Positions 33,255 to 40,970 of a stretch of DNA of 64,000 nucleotides are shown here, in pieces (position 1 is the first letter of the stretch; each line of letters begins with the position of its first letter). Source of the DNA: Crystallibacter degradans (GTDB taxonomy: Bacteria; Actinomycetota; Actinomycetes; Actinomycetales; Micrococcaceae); the NCBI RefSeq assembly GCF_012952295.1, contig NZ_JABBCH010000001.1, positions 620,001 to 684,000 of the forward strand, read 5' to 3'. The notes under the pieces are model-generated. The model saw nothing but the letters and a program-made list of their open reading frames with translations, was not told the DNA's origin and did not search any database. The translations under genes and the position numbers were made by a program.

Positions 33255-34689
33255 GCGTTCCTTCGGGGCGCTCCAGGATCTCCAACAGGAAATCACGTTC
33301 CCGGTGGACCACAACGGCCTCCCAACCGGTAACCTCGCGGGCGATGGCATGCACCGTTTCCCCGTCCAGCTCCCACCCTTCAATGGGATGCAGCCAGTGG
33401 CAGAGCAGCAAGTGTCCGCCCGGATTCAGCGCTTCCCGTGTCCGACGCAGCAGTTCGCGGAGCTCGCCGGAGCGCAGGAAGTAGCCGATCTCGGAGACAA
33501 TGACCAGGTCCAGCCCCTGCTGGCTGTCGGCGGGCCATCCGTCCGGAAGTTCCGCCCGGACCAACTCCACGTTGTTGCTGTTCGCCAATCTGGTCTTCGC
33601 CCGTTCGAGCGCCACGCTGCTGGCATCCACCGCGGTCAGCTGGCCGCATTTGCCGGCCACCTCGGCGGTCAGGACACCGATCGAGCAGCCGGCTTCCAGC
33701 GCCCGGTCGTAGTGCTCGCGCGGCAGGGACGCCACCGTCACGGCGCGCTTACGTTGCTCGTACCAACTGGAGAGGTAGGCCCATGGGTCTGCCTGTCTGC
33801 GGTAGAGCGAGTCGAAGACTTTGGCTGCCGTCCCGGCGCCGTTGGGCCTTGCAGCGTTGCGGGCGGGCGTCCAGCGGAAGATCTCTGCCGGCCGCCCGAA
33901 GTACTGCAGGAAGCTCGGGCTGAGGAGCGCTTCGTCTCCCGGCGCGTCCGACAGCGGTGCAGTCTGTGAAACATGGGCGGCCAGCGCCCTTGCCTTGGCG
34001 TCCGCCGCCGGGGCCGGAAGGGCGAGCGACCGCCAGTTGCGCCAGGACTCTGATTGCTCCGGCGCAGCCCACAACCAGTACCAGATGGGGAACTCGAGCA
34101 GCCCGGCGCCATGGGCATGTGCCGCCCGTTGCGCCGCGAGACCAACCTCCTCGTGGTCCGTGTGTCCGTCTTCCCGGTACGTCGCAGCGATGACGGCGTT
34201 TTCGGCGCCGGCGAGGGCGGCGGCAAGACCTGCATCCAGCTCCGCGGTATGCGCACTGATCTTGCCGTCCGGCAGGTCAAGGAACGTCCAGCTCAGGTTG
34301 CCGCTTCCGGCAGGATCCCCGGCCTCCGCGGTGGCGGCGGCATCCGCGGTGTCTGCGGCGAAGGCAGCGTCTGCCGCCAAGCCGCTCATCACGGCGTCGA
34401 ACTCCTGCAGCCGGATCCGGGCCAGGTCCTGCGGCGTGTGTGTTGGGGATTGCGGGTGGGACGCCTCCCCCGCGGTGCACAGGAGCACGACGACGTCCGC
34501 GCCGGCGGCCAGTGTTGCCTGGATGAGCCCTGCAGCTCCGAGCGATTCGTCATCCGGATGTGCTGCCACGAGCACCAACCTTCCGCCGCGGCCGGGAATG
34601 GCCGCCGGCTCCAGCGCAGGCAGCTTGGCGACTCCCGCCTCCTGCCAGCGCTGCTCTGGGGTGCCGGTATCCGTATGGGAAAAGCTCAT
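33247..34689 (-). CDS. PIG-L deacetylase fused to a SAM methyltransferase
   Basis: A 480-residue two-domain enzyme. Residues about 37-260 are PIG-L/LmbE-type: LVLVAAHPDDESLGAAGLIQ gives the zinc-binding AHPDDE, and DGHTDHEEVGLAAQ gives the second HxxH-like site. Such enzymes remove acetyl groups from N-acetyl-sugars. Residues about 285-470 are a Rossmann methyltransferase of the NodS-like type: YDRALEAGCSIGVLTAEVAG is the SAM motif, then LTAVDASSVALERA and DLVIVSEIGYFL. Deacetylation followed by N-methylation of one amino sugar is a sensible joint reaction (inference). The start shares one base with the preceding stop (TAATG). In some genomes these two domains are separate genes. Confidence 0.88.
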   Translation of the reverse strand: MSFSHTDTGTPEQRWQEAGVAKLPALEPAAIPGRGGRLVLVAAHPDDESLGAAGLIQATLAAGADVVVLLCTAGEASHPQSPTHTPQDLARIRLQEFDAVMSGLAADAAFAADTADAAATAEAGDPAGSGNLSWTFLDLPDGKISAHTAELDAGLAAALAGAENAVIAATYREDGHTDHEEVGLAAQRAAHAHGAGLLEFPIWYWLWAAPEQSESWRNWRSLALPAPAADAKARALAAHVSQTAPLSDAPGDEALLSPSFLQYFGRPAEIFRWTPARNAARPNGAGTAAKVFDSLYRRQADPWAYLSSWYEQRKRAVTVASLPREHYDRALEAGCSIGVLTAEVAGKCGQLTAVDASSVALERAKTRLANSNNVELVRAELPDGWPADSQQGLDLVIVSEIGYFLRSGELRELLRRTREALNPGGHLLLCHWLHPIEGWELDGETVHAIAREVTGWEAVVVHRERDFLLEILERPEGTRD

Positions 34690-35741
34690 TATGCCGGTCC
34701 CGACTCTGATGGCGAAGCCGGCTCGAGCAGCAGGCGACCCAGCGCAGCATCGTCCCGGGCGGCGTGATGCTGGCGGATGTAGAGCGTGAGGTCCGCTGCC
34801 CTGCGGGCATGGTCCGCGTCGAAGGCCAGCGGGCCTGGCCCCAAAGCCTGCCCGCAGATCTCCAGCATCCGAGTACAGAGCGCGGCAATGTGGCCGCGTA
34901 CCCGCAGTGCCTCGGCCGCACCTGCCTGGCCGGCGTCCACCTGCTCTGCGGCAGCGCTCAGCACCGTGGCTCCGGCCGCAAGCAAACGGTCCGCTTCACC
35001 CAGCCATGCGAAGGCCAGCTGGTCTGGTTCCCGGCGGTGCGCCGCTACCAGCATGGTCCGGAACAGGCCGACGGCACCGCCGAACCAACATGCTGCCACC
35101 CCGATCCCTCCCCACGCGAAACCGGGCCGCGACAGATACCAGTCGGTCCCGCCAACCGGAACTGCCGGCGAAGCGCGGAAATATACCGGCATGCTGGGGA
35201 GCGCACTCAACCCCAGACTGGGCCATTCGCCCATATCAGGCTGCACTTCATCGCGGCGCAACCCCACGGCGAAAGCGCGTCTGCCGCCGGGAACATGGGC
35301 GGTAACGACGGCGGCGTCCAGTTCTGCCGCCAAGGAGCACCAGGGCTTGGTTCCGGCAAGCTGCCAGGCTCCGTCGTCGTTCTTGCTTGCCTCAAGCAGA
35401 CTGCCCGCCGACTCCGCGGCAAACACTCCCCAGGCGGACCCGGCCGGCATGTCCATCCCGGCCTGCGCCAGAATCGCGGCGGCGTCCAGATGCGGTTCCA
35501 CCGTCCGTGCCGCTGCCAGATCCGCAGCTGCCAACCCGGCAAGGAACTCCCAGAGGGCACGCGTTGCACCCGTTCCCGGCTGCGGGACCGGATCCTGCGC
35601 TGCCCTGAGCTCCGTCAGGATTGGGCGGGGGTCCCCTTTGCAGGTCCCGGCCTGCGCGAGCAAGGGCCCGGCGGCGTCCCAGTCGAGCTGGTTGGCCGGC
35701 CGGGCCCCAAAACTGATCTTCTGCGCAGCTACTGTATGCAT
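34689..35741 (-). CDS. Acyl-CoA dehydrogenase-like protein
   Basis: A 350-residue protein related to acyl-CoA dehydrogenases but short and divergent. AGMDMPAGSAWGVFAAESAG, GAWQLAGTKPWCSLAAELDA and GLSALPSMPVYF follow the middle beta-domain; the C-terminal helical domain runs ACWFGGAVGLFRTMLVAAHR to AADLTLYIRQHHAARDDAAL. The expected catalytic glutamate is not obvious, so it may use flavin differently or act on a non-CoA substrate. It is the first gene of a three-gene operon with overlapping stops and starts (PIG-L/methyltransferase, GT2). Role in that pathway unknown. Confidence 0.8.
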   Translation of the reverse strand: MHTVAAQKISFGARPANQLDWDAAGPLLAQAGTCKGDPRPILTELRAAQDPVPQPGTGATRALWEFLAGLAAADLAAARTVEPHLDAAAILAQAGMDMPAGSAWGVFAAESAGSLLEASKNDDGAWQLAGTKPWCSLAAELDAAVVTAHVPGGRRAFAVGLRRDEVQPDMGEWPSLGLSALPSMPVYFRASPAVPVGGTDWYLSRPGFAWGGIGVAACWFGGAVGLFRTMLVAAHRREPDQLAFAWLGEADRLLAAGATVLSAAAEQVDAGQAGAAEALRVRGHIAALCTRMLEICGQALGPGPLAFDADHARRAADLTLYIRQHHAARDDAALGRLLLEPASPSESGPA

Positions 35742-35767
35742 GCGGTTATCAGTTTGAATACTCTGCG

Positions 35768-36337
35768 TTACTTCTTGGACTTCGCCTTGCTGGCCGCGTC
35801 CTTCTCCGTCTTGGTGCCTTCGGTGGAGAGTTCGCCGCCCGCGTTCTCAAGATGCGCGCGCATGAACCACTGGAAGAGTTCAAGCTCCGCCGTCTGGCCG
35901 ATCAGCATGTCCTCCGTGATGGGATCGAGCTCGCCTACCGTTTCAATGGCCTTGCGGTGATCCTCCACCACGCCGTTGTAGACGACGTTCAGCGCGGCCA
36001 GATGCTCGGTGGTTCCGGCACGGTTGATGGAGTAGTCGTCCCAGCTGCGGGCCTTGACCAGGGCGCCGGGCAGGCCGTTGGGCGAAACGCCCAGGGTTGC
36101 CATCCGTTCGGCGACCGCGTCGATCATGGCGCGGACCTGTTCGATCTGCGGGTCGAGCATTTCGTGGACGCCGATAAAATCGCGGCCCACCACATTCCAG
36201 TGTGCGTGCTTGAGGGTCAGCTGCAGGTCGTTCAGGGCGTGCAGCCGCATCTGCAGCGTTTCGCCCACCTTGTAGCCATCCTCGAGCGAGAGTCCCGGTA
36301 CGGTAAAGCCTGCCTTCGATCGGTCCTTTGCAGCCAT
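35768..36337 (-). CDS. dps: Dps/ferritin-like DNA starvation protein
   Basis: A 189-residue ferritin-fold protein that assembles into a 12-mer, oxidises and stores iron and protects DNA. The inter-subunit ferroxidase site is visible: LKHAHWNVVGRDFIGVHEML supplies the His and Asp/Glu residues, and MIDAVAERMATLGV continues helix B. The tail ESTEGTKTEKDAASKAKSKK-like lysine-rich end (SKAKSKK) may bind DNA. ATG 36337 has AAGGAGG seven bases before it, which overrides a longer in-frame option at 36397. Monocistronic; both neighbours are on the same strand but with separate gaps. Confidence 0.93.
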   Translation of the reverse strand: MAAKDRSKAGFTVPGLSLEDGYKVGETLQMRLHALNDLQLTLKHAHWNVVGRDFIGVHEMLDPQIEQVRAMIDAVAERMATLGVSPNGLPGALVKARSWDDYSINRAGTTEHLAALNVVYNGVVEDHRKAIETVGELDPITEDMLIGQTAELELFQWFMRAHLENAGGELSTEGTKTEKDAASKAKSKK

Positions 36338-36526
36338 CAAAAACCTCCTTACTCGGTGCGCCGCGTATCGGCACGCCACTTCCTCCAACCTAGCCACCCC
36401 AGCGCTGGCCGTCCACGGAATACGGCCGACTTAGCTCAGCGCGAAATTCAGCATGCTTAGTATTTCGGTGCTAAGGGGATCCGAGGTGACGCGAGCGCGC
36501 AAGGTGCTTGGCGCCGTCGTTATTTG

Positions 36527-37828
36527 TCACACCGCGGTGTTGGGTGCCTGGTTTTCGTCGCCGAACTGCCGGAGTGCTTCCTTCTTGCGCAGGGCATCCA
36601 GCCGGTTCATCAAGGGAGCGGTGGTGGCGCCGTGCAGGACGATGGACATCGCCACCACCAGCCCGACGACGGCCCACAGTTCGCGCGCTTCGGCGTCGAA
36701 CTCGCCATGGCTGAGGGCGTACCCCAGATAGTAGAGCGAGCCGATCCCGCGGATTCCGAAGTAGGCGATGGCAAGGCGTTCGCGCGGTCCTGTCCTGCCG
36801 CCGATCAGCGCCAGCCACCCGGCCAGCGGACGGACCAGCAGCAGGAACGCCAGCGCCACCAGCACCTCGATCCAGCCGATTCCTGCCAGCAGGCCGCGGG
36901 CGATGGCGCCGCCAAGGAGCACCAGGATGACCACGGTCATCAACCGTTCGAGCTGCTCCACGTAGCTGTGCAGCACCTTGTGGTACCCGTGGGTGTGCTC
37001 CGCCGAACGGATGGTGACGGCGCAGACGAACACCGCGATGAAGCCGTAGCCCTCCACCATCTCGGCCATGCCGTAAGCCAGGAAGGTGGCAGCCAGCGCC
37101 ACGAAGCCTTCGGAATGGTCGGACAGCCGCAGGCTCTTGTACCGTGCCGCAAAGAAAATCCGGCTCAGGAGCTTGCCCGTGCCGAACCCGAGCAGCACGC
37201 CGACGCCGATCCGCCACACGACGTCGACGGCGAACCATTGCGGGAACCAGGCTTCCGGAGCCGTTCCGACCAGGCTCATCACGATGGCCAGATAGACAAA
37301 GGGGAAGGCGAGCCCGTCATTGAGGCCCGCTTCCGAGGTCAGGCCGAAGCGGACCTCGTCCTCGTTGGCGTCCGTTTCTGCGTCGGCCGGCTCCCCCACC
37401 TGTACCTCGGAGGCCAGCACCGGATCGGTGGGCGCGAGCGCCGCCGCAATGAGGATGGCGCCGGCCAACCCGAGGCCCAGCACCCAGAGCCCCAGCAGCG
37501 TCATCACCAGGATGCACAGCGGCATGACGATCCCCAGCATGCGCCAGGTAGTGGACCATTCCCGCCAGCGGAACGGCCGGTCCAGCGCCAGCCCGGCACC
37601 CATGAGCGAGATGATGACGCAGATTTCGGTCAGATGCGTGGTGAACTCGGCGTACTTGACCGGGTCCGGGTCCGGCAGGTTCCGGAGCACGGTGAAAGCG
37701 AGAATGCCGGCACCGAGGAAGACCATCGGCATGGAGAGCGGCATGTTGCGCAGGAGTTTGGGCAGGATCGCCGCGGCGAAGACCGCGAGGCCTGCCTCGA
37801 AGAACAGAATGCTGGGGCCTTCGAACAC
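36527..37828 (-). CDS. CPA1 family cation:proton antiporter
   Basis: A 433-residue antiporter with about twelve helices. LTEICVIISLMGAGLALDRP, LIAAALAPTDPVLASEVQVG with the TDP motif of the CPA1 ion site, and FGLTSEAGLNDGLAFPFVYL with the catalytic ND pair are all present. YFGIRGIGSLYYLGYAL carries the conserved GxRG of the later helices. It should exchange Na+ or K+ for H+ and serve pH or salt balance. No large cytoplasmic C-terminal domain, so it is the short bacterial form. A CTAGTTCCG-type start context is weak; the ATG at 37828 is the only good one. Confidence 0.9.
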   Translation of the reverse strand: MFEGPSILFFEAGLAVFAAAILPKLLRNMPLSMPMVFLGAGILAFTVLRNLPDPDPVKYAEFTTHLTEICVIISLMGAGLALDRPFRWREWSTTWRMLGIVMPLCILVMTLLGLWVLGLGLAGAILIAAALAPTDPVLASEVQVGEPADAETDANEDEVRFGLTSEAGLNDGLAFPFVYLAIVMSLVGTAPEAWFPQWFAVDVVWRIGVGVLLGFGTGKLLSRIFFAARYKSLRLSDHSEGFVALAATFLAYGMAEMVEGYGFIAVFVCAVTIRSAEHTHGYHKVLHSYVEQLERLMTVVILVLLGGAIARGLLAGIGWIEVLVALAFLLLVRPLAGWLALIGGRTGPRERLAIAYFGIRGIGSLYYLGYALSHGEFDAEARELWAVVGLVVAMSIVLHGATTAPLMNRLDALRKKEALRQFGDENQAPNTAV

Positions 37829-37869
37829 GGTTGGGCTTCTTTCTGCCTCGCCCGGCCAACTGTCCGGAA

Positions 37870-38682
37870 CTAGTCAGCAAGCTTAGCGCGTGGCCGTCGG
37901 GACTTCAGCCAAAGCACGACGGCGGCCAGCAGTACTGCAGCCGAGCAGATCGCTGCGGCGATGGCTGTGCCGGTGGACTCCAGCCCGCCGTCCACCCTGC
38001 CGACGGCGATCCAGGCCAAGCCCCACGCGAGGGCGAGCGCCGGAGCAATCCGGCCTCCGGTCCGCCAGGCCTGCACTACGCCGATAACGGCAGCCACCGC
38101 GAGGACAACGGAAGCCAGCAAGGGTACGGACAGACCGAAGCCGGAGAAGCCGGCCGCGCCGAGCACCGCCGCGGTGTTCGCTATCGTCGCCACCGTAATC
38201 CAGCCCAGATAGAGGCCGAAGGTGCCATCGGTAATGATTGCGTCCGCGGCATTCTCTGCCCGGGTGTGCATCAGGATGAACAGTATGCGGATCAGGACCG
38301 CCAGCAGGACCACGATCACCAACAGGCTCGCAGCCAGCCAGCCGGCCTGCACGACCCAGATCCACGCCGCATTCAGCAGCATTGCGGCGGCGGCCCAAGG
38401 TCGCAGCACCCGGTGGCGGTCTGAGCGGCGTTGGGCCGGCAGCAACTGCCAGATGGAATAGGCAAACAAGCCCAGATAGATCACCGACCAGATCCGGAAG
38501 GCCGGGGAAGCCGGTGCCAGCGGCGTGGAATCGGCCGAGAGCCACCCTCCGGCGGCGTCCTGAATGGGCGTGCCGACAATCGCGCCGCTGCCCAAAAAAG
38601 CGCCTGCGATAGCCACCAGCCCGCTGACCAGCACTAGCACCGGAATGGCCAGACCCGTTTGGCCTCGCGTTGTTGTTTTCAT
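37870..38682 (-). CDS. TspO/MBR-like tryptophan-rich membrane protein
   Basis: A 270-residue membrane protein with about seven hydrophobic segments. FRIWSVIYLGLFAYSIWQLL, LLNAAWIWVVQAGWLAASLL, and GTFGLYLGWITVATIANTAA echo the TspO signature (WxxxY, NxxW, W in helix 5), though it is longer than the 160-residue TspO proteins. TspO proteins bind porphyrins and are linked to light and oxidative stress in photosynthetic bacteria. It is divergent from the photolyase gene, and the shared gap contains the crt/phr-type element at 38737, so light- or pigment-linked expression is likely (inference). ATG 38682 follows AGGAGG. Confidence 0.75.
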   Translation of the reverse strand: MKTTTRGQTGLAIPVLVLVSGLVAIAGAFLGSGAIVGTPIQDAAGGWLSADSTPLAPASPAFRIWSVIYLGLFAYSIWQLLPAQRRSDRHRVLRPWAAAAMLLNAAWIWVVQAGWLAASLLVIVVLLAVLIRILFILMHTRAENAADAIITDGTFGLYLGWITVATIANTAAVLGAAGFSGFGLSVPLLASVVLAVAAVIGVVQAWRTGGRIAPALALAWGLAWIAVGRVDGGLESTGTAIAAAICSAAVLLAAVVLWLKSRRPRAKLAD

Positions 38683-38736
38683 AACTCCTCCTGCTTGGCG
38701 GCGGGTTCCCCGGTGTGCTTAACTCGATCATAACAA

Positions 38737-38751
38737 TTTCGATAATCGAGA
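38737..38751. promoter_or_regulatory. crt/phr element, copy in the tspO-like/phr gap
   Basis: TTTCG-ATAAT-CGAGA, an inverted repeat with one mismatch, is followed by GATAA. The same arrangement, TCTCG-N5-CGAGA flanked by TTATC in the opposite orientation, lies at 47718-47732 between crtE and idi. When aligned on one strand the two share T-x-TCGAT-x-A-x-CGAGAGATAA. One regulator, possibly the MarR protein at 48268, could control both. Confidence 0.6.
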
Positions 38752-38820
38752 GATAAGCCCACTGTCTGTCCCGCCCCAAGGGTCTGCCTCCGTGGGCGGG
38801 ATCTCCGGAAGGAACTTCCC

Positions 38821-40224
38821 ATGACGACGTCGCGGGTCTGGTTCCGCGACGATCTGCGCGTCCGGGACAATCCGGCACTGCTGGCTGCCGTGGCGGACTC
38901 GCCTGCGGTGGCGCTGTACGTGCTGGACGAGGAGGGCCCAGGCATTCGGCCGCTCGGGGGCGCGGCCCGCTGGTGGCTGCACCACGCACTGGAGGACCTG
39001 CGCCTGGAGCTGGACAAGCTCGGCATTCCGCTGTTGCTGCGCCGTGGACCGGCCGCCGGGATCGTCGGCGAGGTCGCGGAGGCACTGGCCGCCGGAGCCG
39101 TCTATTGGAACCGGCGCTACGGCGGCTCCGAGCGCCAGATCGACGCCGAGGTCAAGCAGAAGGCCGGGGCGACCGGCCTCCACGCGGAGAGCTTCCAGGC
39201 CTCGCTGCTGCACGAACCGTGGCGGATCCGCACCGGCCAGGGCAACCCGTACAAGGTCTTCACGCCGTTCTGGAAGACGGTTTCCGAGCTGGACTTCCGC
39301 AAGCCGCTTGACGCCCCGGAGCCCGGACAGCGCTACCGCGGTCACCTGCCGGAGTCCGAGAACCTGGACAGCTGGAAGCTGCTGCCCCGGTTGCCCGATT
39401 GGGCCGGCGGCCTGCGTGAAACCTGGACGCCGGGAGCGGTGGCCGGCCATGAGCTGCTGGAAGACTTCATCGACGAGACACTGGCGGACTATCCGCAGGG
39501 TCGCGACCGCCCCGCTGCCCAAGGCACCAGCCGGCTCTCCCCGTATTTGCGCTGGGGCCACCTCAGCCCGTTCCAGATTTGGCACGCAGTGGCTGCCCGC
39601 CGCACCGCGACGAATGGCGAGGCCATCCGCACCTACCTCGGTGAGCTGGGCTGGCGGGAGTTCTGCTGGCACCAGCTCTACCACCAGCCGCTGCTGGCGG
39701 AGCGGAACCTGCGTCCGGAATTCGATGCCTTCCCCTGGCAGCGGCCCGGGCAGCGCAAGCGGAACAACGACGACGGCGCCTCACCCGCCGCACGGGTCCG
39801 TGCCTGGCAGCGCGGCCGGACCGGGGTCCCGCTCGTGGACGCCGGCCAGCGCGAGCTGTGGAGCACTGGCTGGATGCACAACCGGGTCCGGATGGTCTCG
39901 GCCAGCTTCCTCATTAAGAACCTGGGCATCGACTGGCGGGTCGGTGAGCAGTGGTTCTGGGACACGCTGGTTGACGCCGATCCCGCGAACAACCCGGCCA
40001 GCTGGCAGTGGGTGGCCGGCTCCGGAGCGGACGCGGCGCCGTTCTTCCGGATTTTCAACCCGCTGACCCAGCAGGCCAAGTTCGATCCGGACGCCCGCTA
40101 CGTCTCCCGCTGGGTGCCGGAATACGCCGGCCCGGACTACCCGGAGCCGATCGTGGACGTGAAGGAATCCCGGCAGGCGGCGCTCGAGGCGTACCAGGCC
40201 CTGCGCCGGGACAAGGACGGCTGA
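38821..40224 (+). CDS. phr: Deoxyribodipyrimidine photolyase (class I)
   Basis: A 467-residue light-driven repair enzyme that splits UV-induced cyclobutane dimers. The N-terminal antenna domain starts TSRVWFRDDLRVRDNPALLA and includes VALYVLDEEG. The FAD domain shows GTSRLSPYLRWGHLSPFQIW, LGELGWREFCWHQLYHQPLL, QRELWSTGWMHNRVRMVSAS and VDADPANNPASWQWVAGSGA, all class I CPD hallmarks with the electron-relay Trp residues. GGAAGG precedes the ATG. It heads an operon with a GT2 and an SDR gene (TGATG and ATGA overlaps), next to the carotenoid operon, forming a photoprotection island. Confidence 0.95.
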   Translation: MTTSRVWFRDDLRVRDNPALLAAVADSPAVALYVLDEEGPGIRPLGGAARWWLHHALEDLRLELDKLGIPLLLRRGPAAGIVGEVAEALAAGAVYWNRRYGGSERQIDAEVKQKAGATGLHAESFQASLLHEPWRIRTGQGNPYKVFTPFWKTVSELDFRKPLDAPEPGQRYRGHLPESENLDSWKLLPRLPDWAGGLRETWTPGAVAGHELLEDFIDETLADYPQGRDRPAAQGTSRLSPYLRWGHLSPFQIWHAVAARRTATNGEAIRTYLGELGWREFCWHQLYHQPLLAERNLRPEFDAFPWQRPGQRKRNNDDGASPAARVRAWQRGRTGVPLVDAGQRELWSTGWMHNRVRMVSASFLIKNLGIDWRVGEQWFWDTLVDADPANNPASWQWVAGSGADAAPFFRIFNPLTQQAKFDPDARYVSRWVPEYAGPDYPEPIVDVKESRQAALEAYQALRRDKDG

Positions 40225-40970
40225 TGGGCTCCGGCGTTTCGGTAGTGATCCCCTGCCTCAATGACGCGGGGCCGTTGGAGGTATGCCTGCGCTCGCTCGC
40301 CGGCCAACTGGACCCTCCGGATGAGGTCATCGTGGTGGACAACGGCTGCACTGATAACAGCACCGAGGTCGCCGCCCGCTTTGGCGCACGGGTCATCAAG
40401 GAGCCGACACCGGGGATTCCCGCCGCGGCCTCGGCCGGTTACGACGCCGCCACCGGTGACATCATCGCCCGGTGCGACGCCGACTCGGTCCTCCCGCAGG
40501 ACTGGCTGCGGCGGATTACGGCAGCCTTCGCCCGTGAACCGGAACTGGCAGCACTGACCGGAAACGGAACCTTCGCACTCCCCCGGCCCGCCGCCGTCGT
40601 ACTTTCCTTCCTTTATCTGCGCTCCTACTATCTGGCCACCGGCGCGGCGCTGGGCCATTGGCCGCTGTTCGGTTCCAACATGGCTTTGCGCAGGTCGTGC
40701 TGGCTGGAAATCAGGGACCAGATCCACCGGCAGGACCCCGAGCTCCACGACGATCTGTGCCTGAGCTTCCACCTTGGGCCGCTGCGCAGGATCCGCTTCG
40801 ACCGGCGGCTGACCACTGGGATGTCCCCGCGGGCCATTGCCAGCGCCGCCAGCCTGAGGCTGCGGTTCCGGCGGGCCCTGTATACCCTGTCCGTACACTG
40901 GGCAGACCAAGCACCCGCCCAACGCTGGCAGGCACGGCTGGCCGCGACACGAAGGAGACGCTCCGCATGA
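40224..40970 (+). CDS. Glycosyltransferase family 2 in the photolyase operon
   Basis: A 248-residue GT-A enzyme: GVSVVIPCLNDAGPLEVCLR, EVIVVDNGCTDNSTEVAARF, TGDIIARCDADSVLPQDWLR with the DxD motif, and GHWPLFGSNMALRRSCWLEI. EDP/QDPELHDDLCLSFHLGPL includes the likely catalytic acid. The family is broad. A role in decorating the C50 carotenoid or another membrane lipid is possible because the crt operon is adjacent, but this is inference. Its ATG overlaps the phr stop (TGATG), and its stop overlaps the SDR start (ATGA), so all three are translationally coupled. Confidence 0.85.
   Translation: MGSGVSVVIPCLNDAGPLEVCLRSLAGQLDPPDEVIVVDNGCTDNSTEVAARFGARVIKEPTPGIPAAASAGYDAATGDIIARCDADSVLPQDWLRRITAAFAREPELAALTGNGTFALPRPAAVVLSFLYLRSYYLATGAALGHWPLFGSNMALRRSCWLEIRDQIHRQDPELHDDLCLSFHLGPLRRIRFDRRLTTGMSPRAIASAASLRLRFRRALYTLSVHWADQAPAQRWQARLAATRRRRSA

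Noticed and set aside
35742-35767. Possible crt/phr-like element before the acyl-CoA dehydrogenase operon
   Set aside because: The gap holds TTATCAG and no CGAGA partner, so it does not match the shared consensus.
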